Source: Bacteroidales bacterium (GTDB lineage Bacteria > Bacteroidota > Bacteroidia > Bacteroidales > JAOZTL01). From it: a DNA stretch of 7,276 nt. Positions 1 through 6,912 of the stretch are shown here, one piece after another. Position numbers and translations under genes: made by a program. The DNA lies in assembly GCA_029942205.1 (NCBI GenBank), contig JAOZTL010000153.1, positions 1 to 7,276 on the forward strand. The letters are read 5' to 3'. The notes below the pieces were generated by a model. The model searched no databases. It worked only from the letters and a program-made list of their open reading frames with translations, and had not been told where the DNA came from. Each line of letters opens with the position of its first letter. Positions within the stretch are counted from its first letter, which is position 1.

Positions 1-822
1 GCTCACTTTAAGACAATGCGCTATTTTAAAGGAAAAATCCCTGTTTACTTTCGTGGTGATTCTACGCTTTTGGACGCAACAAAAGGCATCAAAATATTGC
101 TTAGACGGATTGCTTTACGCTATATTTATCGATATGTTGATAAAGCATTTTATGTAGGAACAAATAATAAAGCATATTATTTAGCGCATGGGCTCAATGA
201 AAATCAATTGCTGTTTGCACCTCATGCCATTGATAATGATCGATTTGGACGTAATTACATAGAGAATAGAGAAAAGGCAAAAAAACAGCGTAAAGAGTTT
301 GGTTTTTCTGACGATGATGTTGTATTTTTGTTTGTAGGAAAATTTGAATGTAAAAAAAATCCATTATTATTACTCAAAATAGCAAAACAAATTCCTCGAG
401 CAAAATTCTTATTCGTCGGGCAAGGAGAGTTGGAAATACAAATGAAGCAAGAATCAGGAAAAAATGTGTATTTTCTACCTTTTCAAAATCAGACACAAAT
501 GCCTGTAATTTATCGAGTTGGAGATGTACTAGTACTTCCTTCTTCTTATGACGAAACATGGGGGCTTGCAGTGAATGAAGCAATGGCTTGTGGCAGAGCA
601 GTAGTGGTTTCCGACCGAGTAGGCTGTGCCGTAGATTTGGTAGAACAAGAAAAAAACGGTTATATTTTTACATTAGGAGATGAGTTTTTTTTTAGGAAAG
701 TATTGAAGCAGTTCGTTGATAATAAAGAGAAAATTATTCAAATGGGTGATTTCTCTAAACAAAAAATACAAATGTGGTCTTTTGAATCTATCAGCATGGC
801 TATCGAAAAAGAATTAACTTAA
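1..822 (+). CDS. Glycosyltransferase family 4, 5'-truncated by window edge
   Basis: Likely transfers a sugar from a nucleotide-sugar donor to a growing lipid-linked glycan at the cytoplasmic face of the inner membrane. The frame is open from base 1, so the N-terminal part lies outside the window; the ATG at 16 is probably internal, because the visible start AHFKTMRYFKGK, followed by YFRGDSTLLD, looks like the end of a GT4 N-terminal Rossmann domain. 273 residues are visible. The C-terminal GT-B domain begins near FLFVGKFECKKNP (about 319-357) and carries the donor-binding E-x7-E signature in DETWGLAVNE (first Glu at 553-555, second at 577-579), followed by MACGRAVVVSD. The polymerase gene follows after 10 bases, suggesting the same transcript. 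Family is fairly certain; sugar and linkage cannot be read from the sequence. Confidence 0.88.
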   Translation, partial: AHFKTMRYFKGKIPVYFRGDSTLLDATKGIKILLRRIALRYIYRYVDKAFYVGTNNKAYYLAHGLNENQLLFAPHAIDNDRFGRNYIENREKAKKQRKEFGFSDDDVVFLFVGKFECKKNPLLLLKIAKQIPRAKFLFVGQGELEIQMKQESGKNVYFLPFQNQTQMPVIYRVGDVLVLPSSYDETWGLAVNEAMACGRAVVVSDRVGCAVDLVEQEKNGYIFTLGDEFFFRKVLKQFVDNKEKIIQMGDFSKQKIQMWSFESISMAIEKELT

Positions 823-832
823 AAACAGCAAA

Positions 833-2194
833 ATGAATACTAATTTGGAAATACGATTTATGCAATTGGGACTCGTATTTTTTATGATTATTTTACTTTC
901 TGTATTTACGGATTTGGTTTTTTATAGTTTACTTGGATTAGGGTTGTTTCTCTTTTTTTCATTAAAATTCTTTTCAGATTTGGGGAGCAAAATTCAGATC
1001 AAAGATTTGATGATATTACTTGCTCTTTTACAATGGATTATAGGACCTGTTTTAGCATATCGCTACGATCCCGACAACCAATTTTATTACATGGCTGTCG
1101 ATGAAACGGTTTACATGAGCTATGTTTTTCCTGCCTCTTTGCTATTTGTTTTGGGTTTGTATTTTCCTTTATGGAATAAAAGAACAAATGCACAAATTCA
1201 CTTAGATAATATACGAAAATTGATAATAAAATATCCTCGATTAGATCTGATTTTATTGGCAATAGGCGTTTTTTCCGAATTATTAATAGAATTTGCTCCA
1301 TCCGCACTCCGATTTGTTCTTTATTTGTTTAGTGGAGCTAGGTTTATTGGTTTATATTTTTTAATAATGTCTAATAAATCATATAAATGGACTTTGTCTA
1401 TTGCTATGTTTTTTTGGCTAACTGTTTCGGCTGTTAGTGATGCTATGTTTCATGACTTATTATTGTGGATTGGATTTTTGATGATTATTTTAGCATTTAT
1501 TTATCATGTTTCTATTGAAAAAAAAGTATTAGCATTTACATTGATTTTTGTAAGTGGTTTTCTTATTCAGACAGTAAAGTACGAGTTTAGAAGTAAATCG
1601 TCCATGGTATCAAGTGATTATGGCAAGTTGGAATTATTTGTTGATTTAATATTTGAAAGTGCTGCTAATCAAGATATTTTATTTTCAGGAGTAAATATGC
1701 GAGCAACGATTACACGTATCAATCAAGGCTGGATTATTGCAAGAATAATGAGTTATACTCCACGTTATGAGCCGTTTGCTGATGGCGAAACCGTTATTGC
1801 AAGTTTAAAAGCTATTTTATTACCTCGCTTTTTAGCACCTAACAAAGCAAAAGCGGGAGGACATGCTTATTTTGAACGCTTTACGGGAAAGAAATTGGGA
1901 AAATGGACTTCGATGAATTTGAGTACCTTAGGAGAGGCTTATGCTAATTATGGAGTATGGGGAGGCTCTATTTTTATGTTTATTTTAGGTGTATTTTACA
2001 ATTTTTTCATTTATAATATTTTTCAGATTGCAATAAAACGACCAAGTATCATTTTATTTCTGCCACTATTATTTCTTCAAGTGGTTAAGGCAGAAACAGA
2101 TATAGCCATTGTATTAAATCATTTAATGAAGGCAAGTATCGCTATTTATTTACTTTTTTGGGGTTTAGAACGCTTTTTAGGAATAAAACTTTGA
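833..2194 (+). CDS. Polytopic membrane protein, probable Wzy-type polysaccharide repeat-unit polymerase
   Basis: A 453-residue, very hydrophobic protein with roughly 11-12 predicted membrane segments (for example around residues 10-27, 29-46, 58-76, 95-112, 138-178, 185-202, 208-225, 232-248, 376-395, 404-420 and 428-446). A large hydrophilic loop covers about 250-370. Near its end, GEAYANYGVWGG (367-378) is followed by a hydrophobic helix; this matches the (G)E-x-YaNFG-x-x-GG pattern I know from oligosaccharide repeat-unit polymerases. RINQGW (295-300) and LPRFLAPNK (330-338) are further loop blocks seen in Bacteroidota polymerase-like proteins. It would join lipid-linked repeat units on the periplasmic side. 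Start ATG at 833 lies 10 bases after the previous stop, with no Shine-Dalgarno but an A-rich leader. An O-antigen ligase (WaaL) is the main alternative; the glycosyltransferase surroundings fit either. Confidence 0.72.
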   Translation: MNTNLEIRFMQLGLVFFMIILLSVFTDLVFYSLLGLGLFLFFSLKFFSDLGSKIQIKDLMILLALLQWIIGPVLAYRYDPDNQFYYMAVDETVYMSYVFPASLLFVLGLYFPLWNKRTNAQIHLDNIRKLIIKYPRLDLILLAIGVFSELLIEFAPSALRFVLYLFSGARFIGLYFLIMSNKSYKWTLSIAMFFWLTVSAVSDAMFHDLLLWIGFLMIILAFIYHVSIEKKVLAFTLIFVSGFLIQTVKYEFRSKSSMVSSDYGKLELFVDLIFESAANQDILFSGVNMRATITRINQGWIIARIMSYTPRYEPFADGETVIASLKAILLPRFLAPNKAKAGGHAYFERFTGKKLGKWTSMNLSTLGEAYANYGVWGGSIFMFILGVFYNFFIYNIFQIAIKRPSIILFLPLLFLQVVKAETDIAIVLNHLMKASIAIYLLFWGLERFLGIKL

Positions 2195-2357
2195 TGATTT
2201 TCAGACTTCTATTTTTTGATATTTATTTTGAACAATTTCTGATAAAATATTGATAAAGAAAATATTTTCATCTATGCGTGAGCAACAGAATAAGTTTGAT
2301 AATCTTACGTATAATTTTATTGAGCAAGACGAAAGATCATTAAGATATAGTATACAA
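2195..2357. other. Spacer between polymerase and next GT4 gene; no clear gene
   Basis: The 163 bases between the polymerase stop and the preferred GT4 start are very AT-rich. I see no convincing promoter: neither the Bacteroidota -7 pattern TAnnTTTG nor a well-spaced sigma70 pair. A 19-codon ORF (2194-2253) starts in an ATGA overlap with the polymerase stop but shows no recognisable protein. The GT4 frame stays open upstream to a TTG at 2250, with an in-frame ATG at 2274, so a longer GT4 N-terminus is formally possible. It is the only sizeable gap inside the sugar cluster, so it is the natural place for an internal promoter. Confidence 0.4.
2244..2268. repeat. AT-only inverted repeat, 8-bp arms
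   Basis: AAAATATT (2244-2251) and AATATTTT (2261-2268) are perfect reverse complements separated by 9 bases. With no G or C pairs it would be a weak RNA stem. It could be a protein-binding site or chance in such AT-rich sequence. Confidence 0.25.
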
Positions 2358-3374
2358 ATGAGCAAAAATAATAAAACAGACAAAGTCTGTATTTCTTTCT
2401 TTTTTCGTAAAAAATCGCCTGTTTTTCATAGTATCGAAGAGTTATTTTATTCGATACAGAATAATTTTGCGACTACCGTTTCCTACACCAATTTTTATGC
2501 AACACACGAAAGTAAAGGTTTTTTTCGGCGATTAGCAAATGCCTTAGAAGTACAAAATAAACAATCTGAAGTCAATCATATTACAGGACACAACCATTAT
2601 GTTGCTATTTTGATGCATAAAAAACGCACAATTTTAACTATTCATGACTTAGCTCTTTTGTATTCACTAAAATCAATTAAGCGGCTTATTTTTAAACTAT
2701 TCTGGTTTGATATCCCAATACGTAAGGTGCGTTATGTTACGGTTATTTCAGAATTTACGAAGCAGGAATTATTGAAAAAAATAAAAATTTCAGAGGATAA
2801 AATAAAAGTGATTCCCAATGCTGTATCGCCTAATTTCAGTTATTCTCCTAAAGAATTTAATTGTGATTCTCCAGTAATTCTTCAGATTGGAACAAAAAAA
2901 AATAAGAATTTAGAGCGTTTAATTGAAGCAATTAAGAATATTAATTGTAAATTGTTGATTATTGGAAAATTATCGAAAAATCAAGAAATCAGTTTACAAA
3001 AAAATGAGATTGATTACGAAAATAAATTTAATTTATCTCAAGAAGAAGTAGTTAATTGTTATGAAAAAGCAGATATTGTGAGCTTTATGTCTACTTATGA
3101 AGGATTTGGAATGCCAATAATAGAAGCAAATGCAGTGGGACGAGTCATTATAACGAGTAATATTTCGCCAATGAAAGAAGTGGCTGGCGAGGCTGCTCTG
3201 TTTGTGAATCCATTGGATGTGAGGGAAATAGAAAGAGGACTAAAAGAAATAATAATGAATGCGGATTTACGTCAAAATTTAATAAAAAATGGATTAAAGA
3301 ATGTAAAACGTTATCATATTTCAGCCATAACAGAGCAGTATTTCAAGCTTTATAAACTAATCATTAATGAGTAA
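2358..3374 (+). CDS. Glycosyltransferase family 4 (GT-B fold)
   Basis: A 338-residue retaining-type glycosyltransferase expected to add one sugar to the repeat unit. I chose ATG 2358 because only about ten residues then precede the first Rossmann strand, VCISFFFRKKSPVFHSIEELF-like (10-30), as in other GT4 proteins. Starting at TTG 2250 or ATG 2274 would add 36 or 28 polar residues with no family resemblance. The N-terminal domain contains HITGHNHY (74-81) and TIHD (94-97). The C-terminal domain begins with VILQIGTKKNKNLERLIEAI (173-192), and the donor-binding E-x7-E lies in YEGFGMPIIEA (E248, E256). SNISPMKEVAGEAALFVNP follows, typical of mannosyl- and rhamnosyltransferase-like GT4 enzymes. 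The stop overlaps the next start by 8 bases, indicating translational coupling. Donor and acceptor are unknown. Confidence 0.88.
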   Translation: MSKNNKTDKVCISFFFRKKSPVFHSIEELFYSIQNNFATTVSYTNFYATHESKGFFRRLANALEVQNKQSEVNHITGHNHYVAILMHKKRTILTIHDLALLYSLKSIKRLIFKLFWFDIPIRKVRYVTVISEFTKQELLKKIKISEDKIKVIPNAVSPNFSYSPKEFNCDSPVILQIGTKKNKNLERLIEAIKNINCKLLIIGKLSKNQEISLQKNEIDYENKFNLSQEEVVNCYEKADIVSFMSTYEGFGMPIIEANAVGRVIITSNISPMKEVAGEAALFVNPLDVREIERGLKEIIMNADLRQNLIKNGLKNVKRYHISAITEQYFKLYKLIINE

Positions 3375-4515
3375 TAAAGTGAAGAAAATATTAGTTTTTA
3401 TCGATTGGTTCTTGCCTGGATATAAAGCAGGAGGACCTATTCGTTCGCTGATAAATATGATTGATTATTTATCTAAAGACTTTGATTTTTATGTATTTAC
3501 ACGTAATACTGATTATTTAGATCATTCGCCTTATGAAGGAATTGAAAGTAATAAATGGATAAAATTCAATGAGATAAATATTTTTTATCATTCCAATAAA
3601 AAAAGAACAACAAAATCAATAATTGATGCAATAAAAGCTTTTGATTATGATTTTATTTATGTTACTGGTGTTTATTCACTTTATTTCTCTATTCTTCCCG
3701 TATTTTATGCACGTTTGTATGCTAAGGCACAGCTAATTATTGCAACACGAGGAATGATTTCGGAGCAAGCTTTTAGTGTAAAAAAAAGAAAAAAGAAAGT
3801 CTTTTTAGTATTTATGCGATTGACAGGTAGCTATCGAAATGCTATTTTTCATACAACAAATAATGCTGAAAAAGAGTATATTAGCCATTTTGTTGGACAA
3901 AATAAGGCAATCTTAATTGCAAATAATTTACCACGGAAATTACCACGTAAAATCACTCCAATAGAGAAAAAAAAGAATGTTTTGAAACTCGTGAGTATTG
4001 CACGTATTTCACCTGAAAAAAATACATTATTTGCTATCGAATTATTGTTAAAATTAGAATATGATGCTGAAATAATATTTGATTTGTATGGAAGTATTTA
4101 TAGTCAATCGTACTGGAATCAATGTTTAAAGTTAATAGAAAAAATGCCTAAAAAAGTGAAGGTCAGAAAGAAGGGAATTGTTCATAGTAATCATATTTTT
4201 AGCACATTAGAAAATTATCATTTTTTGTTTATGCCTACACAAGGCGAAAATTTTGGACACAGTATTTTAGAAAGCTTAATGGCTGCATGTCCTGTTATCA
4301 TTAGTGATCAGACTCCTTGGCGAGATTTAGAAAATAAAAGAATAGGCTGGGATATTTCAATAAATAATTCATTGAAATATAATGAAATATTAACGAAAAG
4401 TATAAAAATGGAACAAAAGGAGTATAATGATATGAGAGAAGCCGCCTATCGTTTTGGCGAAGATTTTGTGAATAATCCTAATTTAGTAGTTCCTTATTAT
4501 CAATTATTTTTATGA
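3367..4515 (+). CDS. Glycosyltransferase family 4 (GT-B fold)
   Basis: A 382-residue GT4 enzyme, probably adding another sugar to the same repeat unit in the cytoplasm. The N-terminus has WFLPGYKAGGPIRSL (14-28), the glycine-rich donor/acceptor loop common in polysaccharide-cluster GT4 proteins. Next come a strand and helix at FIYVTGVYSLYFSILPV (96-112), IIATRGM (124-130), and the start of the C-terminal domain at LKLVSIARISPEKN (206-219). E-x7-E is seen in QGENFGHSILES (E294, E302), followed by CPVIISDQTPWRDLE and GWDI, a pattern typical of this subgroup. It starts inside the end of the upstream GT4 gene (8-base overlap) and its TGA overlaps the next ATG (ATGA), so all three are likely co-translated. 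The family is clear; the sugar is not. Confidence 0.9.
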   Translation: MSNKVKKILVFIDWFLPGYKAGGPIRSLINMIDYLSKDFDFYVFTRNTDYLDHSPYEGIESNKWIKFNEINIFYHSNKKRTTKSIIDAIKAFDYDFIYVTGVYSLYFSILPVFYARLYAKAQLIIATRGMISEQAFSVKKRKKKVFLVFMRLTGSYRNAIFHTTNNAEKEYISHFVGQNKAILIANNLPRKLPRKITPIEKKKNVLKLVSIARISPEKNTLFAIELLLKLEYDAEIIFDLYGSIYSQSYWNQCLKLIEKMPKKVKVRKKGIVHSNHIFSTLENYHFLFMPTQGENFGHSILESLMAACPVIISDQTPWRDLENKRIGWDISINNSLKYNEILTKSIKMEQKEYNDMREAAYRFGEDFVNNPNLVVPYYQLFL

Positions 4516-5075
4516 ACACAACTGTAAAAACAGATTTATCGAGTTTTGATAATAGCGATTATCAAGTAGGAAAAAGCAAGTTAATTGTGTTTTTATGGTA
4601 TTTTTTTAATGTCATTTTTTTTATAAATCCATTGAACCCATTTAGTGGCTTGAAAGTCGTTTTATTACGATTATTTGGAGCTGAAATAGGGCAAAATGTA
4701 ACAATAAAGCCTGCTGTGAGTATCAAATATCCATGGAAACTAGTCGTTGGTAATCATGTTTGGTTGGGCGAAAAGGTGTGGATTGACAATTTAGACCAAG
4801 TGAAAATTGCTGACAATTGTTGTATTTCGCAAGGAACATTACTTTTGTGTGGAAGTCATGATTTTACACGATCAAGTTTTGATCTGAAAACAGGAAAAAT
4901 CACACTCGAAGAAGGTGTTTGGATTGGTGCGAAATCGATTATTTATAAAAATACAAACTGTGGGAGTCATTCTGTTTTGGCTATGAATTCGGTTGTAGTT
5001 ACCGATTTAGAGTCGTACTGGGTATATCGGGGTAATCCTGCTGAGAAAATATTTGAACGTAAAATTACGGATTAA
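4512..5075 (+). CDS. wcaF: WcaF-type sugar O-acetyltransferase (left-handed beta-helix)
   Basis: A 187-residue acetyl-CoA-dependent O-acetyltransferase of the hexapeptide-repeat superfamily, resembling the colanic-acid acetyltransferase WcaF. It should acetylate a sugar of the repeat unit. A hydrophobic segment, LIVFLWYFFNVIFFINPLNP (24-43), precedes GLKVVLLRLFGAEIG (46-60), the conserved WcaF lead-in. The hexapeptide coils follow from about residue 61 to 165 (IG-x-NV-x-I, V-x-IA-x-NC-x-IS, GVWIGAKSII and similar). GSHDF (114-118) contains His116, the expected catalytic base. The terminal VYRGNPAEKI (171-180) is the usual end of the coil domain. Length and architecture look complete. It starts in a 4-base ATGA overlap with the GT4 gene and its stop shares one base with the next start. 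A serine acetyltransferase is unlikely given the WcaF-specific N-terminus. Confidence 0.9.
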   Translation: MNTTVKTDLSSFDNSDYQVGKSKLIVFLWYFFNVIFFINPLNPFSGLKVVLLRLFGAEIGQNVTIKPAVSIKYPWKLVVGNHVWLGEKVWIDNLDQVKIADNCCISQGTLLLCGSHDFTRSSFDLKTGKITLEEGVWIGAKSIIYKNTNCGSHSVLAMNSVVVTDLESYWVYRGNPAEKIFERKITD

Positions 5076-5815
5076 TGAAAGTTTCTATTATCACAGCTTG
5101 CTATAATGCCGAATCTACGATAGAAAGGAGTTTAAACTCGGTTCATAATCAGAATTATAGTAATATTGAGCACATCGTGATTGATGGCGCATCCGACGAT
5201 AAAACGCTCGAAATTTTGACAAAGTACCAAAATTCTATTTCTAATTTAGTTTCTACGTCTGATAATGGAATTTATGATGCTTTGAATAAAGGTATAAAGC
5301 TTGCAACTGGTGATATTATTGGCTTTTTGCATGCAGATGATTTATTTGCTTCAGAGCAAACGATTTCTCAGATAGTCGCTTTATTTAGTGAAAAACAAAC
5401 AGATTCTGTATATGGAGATTTAGAGTATATTTCAAATATAGGGAAAGTTGTCCGTTATTGGAAATCGTCAGAATTTACTTTACCTAAATTAAAAAAAGGC
5501 TGGATGCCACCACATCCAACTTTTTTTGTTCGAGCAATGGTATATCAAAAATATGGCTTATTTAATACTAATTTTAAAATAGCAGCCGATTATGATTTTA
5601 TGTTACGAGTACTCGGAAAGTATGAAATATCTACGGCTTATTTGCCGTTAGTAATAACAAAAATGCAGCTTGGAGGAGCTAGTAACAAGAATATCAGAAA
5701 TATATTGATAAAAATGAAAGAAGATTTTATTGCATTGCGTAAAAATAAAATTGGAGGAATACCAACTCTTTTGAGGAAGAATATTTCTAAAATTCCGCAG
5801 TTTTTCAGTAAGTAA
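5075..5815 (+). CDS. Glycosyltransferase family 2, WcaE/WcaA-like
   Basis: A 246-residue GT-A-fold inverting glycosyltransferase. It opens with the canonical strand VSIITACYNAESTIERSL (3-20), then IEHIVIDGASDD (31-42), with the nucleotide-binding Asp37, and SDNGIYDALNKGIKLATGD (62-80). HADD (86-89) is the DxD-type metal/donor site. GWMPPHPTFFVR (142-153) and AADYDFMLR (170-178) are the acceptor-side blocks of the WcaE-like subgroup. No membrane segment is evident, so it should work in the cytoplasm on the lipid-linked intermediate. The ATG overlaps the wcaF stop by one base (TAATG). It is the last gene of the overlapping unit: its TAA is also the first triplet of repeat copy 1, which may terminate the operon. 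Sugar specificity unknown. Confidence 0.9.
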   Translation: MKVSIITACYNAESTIERSLNSVHNQNYSNIEHIVIDGASDDKTLEILTKYQNSISNLVSTSDNGIYDALNKGIKLATGDIIGFLHADDLFASEQTISQIVALFSEKQTDSVYGDLEYISNIGKVVRYWKSSEFTLPKLKKGWMPPHPTFFVRAMVYQKYGLFNTNFKIAADYDFMLRVLGKYEISTAYLPLVITKMQLGGASNKNIRNILIKMKEDFIALRKNKIGGIPTLLRKNISKIPQFFSK

Positions 5816-5872
5816 GGTCTTCGACCTATCTGATGTTGCTTATGTACTTATGTAAATCTATTGTAGTCAATA
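5813..5872 (+). repeat. Stop-codon-anchored 3' repeat element, copy 1
   Basis: First of three related copies in the window. Bases 1-3 are the GT2 stop codon. By eye, the first 30 bases match copy 2 (6831-6860) at 28 positions without gaps, and the first 60 bases match the reverse complement of copy 3 (6923-6982) at 47. Order of parts: TAA, hairpin AGGTC-TTC-GACCT, a T/A-rich link, invariant ATGTTGCTTA (5833-5842), then a diverged tail containing ACTTATG (5846-5852, shared with copy 3). Similarity fades after about 5872. I do not recognise the family. Confidence 0.85.
5815..5827 (+). terminator. Short hairpin at end of GT2 gene, possible terminator
   Basis: AGGTC-TTC-GACCT forms a 5-bp stem with a 3-base loop, starting on the last base of the stop codon. 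The following bases (ATCTG) are not a good U-tract, so intrinsic termination would be weak. Its conservation in three copies argues that the fold matters, perhaps for 3'-end stability instead. Confidence 0.4.
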
Positions 5873-5905
5873 AGTATCAAGTAATTTCAAAATAGAAAAG
5901 TGTCA

Positions 5906-5928
5906 TTAAGTTACATGTAGCTACTTAA
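5906..5928. promoter_or_regulatory. Nested palindrome upstream of TIR gene, possible operator
   Basis: Arms TTAAGT (5906-5911) and ACTTAA (5923-5928) are perfect reverse complements. Between them lie two overlapping 8-bp palindromes, TACATGTA (5912-5919) and GTAGCTAC (5917-5924). The cluster is 35 bases ahead of the TIR start, a reasonable place for a repressor site. It has no counterpart in the other repeat copies. No promoter consensus was identified around it, so the role is a guess. Confidence 0.25.
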
Positions 5929-5963
5929 GAAGAATAAATAGTAAAAACATTAAAATTCAGATT

Positions 5964-6833
5964 ATGAATCATTCCGTATACTTATCTTTTCATGTAGAAG
6001 ATGCAGAGTCAAAGCGTATTGCATTGTTATTGAGCGAGAAATTAAAATTAAAAAACTACACCGTTTTGAGTAGTAATTTCTCCTTAAATTTCAAAGACAG
6101 CGTGCAAGAGTTTAAAAAAAAACAAGGACAAGCAGAGTTTGTTATTCTTGTTCTTAGCGATCGGTATTTAAAAGAAAAAGTAACAATGAGTGAAGCATTA
6201 GAAATAATGATAAATCCGAATTTTGAAGATCGAATTTATCCGTTATTACTGGAAGATGCAGGCATTAATGATCCGTTGAAATCAATTGAATATCTTAGTT
6301 TTTGGGATGATAAGGTGAAAGAATTAAATGAAAAAATAGCTATTCTGGCAAATCCTGCTTATGCCATGGGCATTTACAAAGAGATTGAATTATATAATGA
6401 AATTCGACGAATTATATCTAATTTGAATGCTACTATTAGAGATATGTACGGAATTGGCGTGAAAAAACTGGAAGAACAGTTTTTTGAGCCATTATGTGAA
6501 TTAATCGGTAAATATCTGACTCCAAACAGTCTTGAAAGTGAAAGTGAAATAACATTCGTTTTCAAAAATCACGAAGAATTTAGTAGTAAGCTGAAAGAAA
6601 CGATTGCAGATAATTTACGTGTAGGATTGTTTATTTTGGGAGAGAAATTAAATAAGAAATCCTCAATTTACGATGATTTTTTGTTAATTAAAGGGCGTTA
6701 TTCTCGATTAGAGGGGGATATAAAGTCGGGAATATTGACACAAAAAGATATAGACATCGAGAGAGCAAGAATACAGTATGCACTTCAAAGCTTACTGAAT
6801 GACCTAGATAATATGGATTTAATCTTAAATTAA
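5964..6833 (+). CDS. TIR-domain effector with C-terminal EAD11-like domain
   Basis: A 289-residue soluble protein, probably a conflict or immunity effector. Residues 1 to about 125 read as a bacterial TIR domain: VYLSFHVEDAE (5-15, the first strand and loop), EFVILVLSDRYLKEKVTMSEALE (58-80, where Glu77 sits at the usual catalytic-Glu position), DRIYPLLLEDAGI (89-101) and a YLSFW strand (110-114). Known bacterial TIR domains often cleave NAD+; that activity is inferred here. Residues about 130-195 are mostly helical with no family I can name. Residues about 203-285 match my memory of EAD11, an effector-associated adaptor of Bacteroidota conflict systems, especially IKGRYSRLEGDIKSG (242-256) and IERARIQYALQSLL (265-278). 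EADs are thought to recruit partners with the same domain; none is in this window. Start ATG 5964 follows an A-rich leader without Shine-Dalgarno. The gene is unrelated to its neighbours and bracketed by repeat copies 1 and 2. Confidence 0.85.
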   Translation: MNHSVYLSFHVEDAESKRIALLLSEKLKLKNYTVLSSNFSLNFKDSVQEFKKKQGQAEFVILVLSDRYLKEKVTMSEALEIMINPNFEDRIYPLLLEDAGINDPLKSIEYLSFWDDKVKELNEKIAILANPAYAMGIYKEIELYNEIRRIISNLNATIRDMYGIGVKKLEEQFFEPLCELIGKYLTPNSLESESEITFVFKNHEEFSSKLKETIADNLRVGLFILGEKLNKKSSIYDDFLLIKGRYSRLEGDIKSGILTQKDIDIERARIQYALQSLLNDLDNMDLILN

Positions 6834-6900
6834 GGTCTTCGACCTTTTTGATGTTGCTTACACAATTCTACAAGTCTATATTATTCAGTAAAATATAAAA
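6831..6900 (+). repeat. Stop-codon-anchored 3' repeat element, copy 2
   Basis: It begins on the TAA stop of the TIR gene. It matches copy 1 at 28 of the first 30 bases and copy 3 (read on the - strand) at about 51 of 70 without gaps. It contains the same hairpin AGGTC-TTC-GACCT and the invariant ATGTTGCTTA (6851-6860). The tail (6861-6900) is more diverged from copy 1 than copy 3 is. It faces copy 3 head to head with about 12 bases between. Confidence 0.85.
6832..6846 (+). terminator. Hairpin with T-run after TIR gene, probable weak intrinsic terminator
   Basis: AAGGTC-TTC-GACCTT gives a 6-bp stem with a 3-base loop, and the downstream arm merges into five T residues (6845-6849). Of the three hairpins this one looks most like a rho-independent terminator, though the stem is short. 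Confidence 0.5.
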
Positions 6901-6912
6901 TTGTATTTGCAC

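Noticed and set aside
16..18. ATG at 16 as the true start of the first glycosyltransferase
   Set aside because: The frame is open upstream to base 1, and a start here would remove nearly all of the N-terminal GT-B domain; the gene is cut by the window edge.
1038..1307. A - strand ORF of 89 codons inside the polymerase gene
   Set aside because: It lies wholly within a good membrane-protein frame and reads as random antisense sequence.
2201..2383. A - strand ORF of 60 codons across the spacer before the second GT4 gene
   Set aside because: It overlaps the GT4 start, has low-complexity hydrophobic content typical of AT-rich antisense frames, and shows no family features.
5816..6830. Insertion sequence flanked by terminal repeats
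   Set aside because: The bracketed gene encodes a TIR protein, not a transposase, and the flanking repeats are direct and part of a family also found after gcvH.
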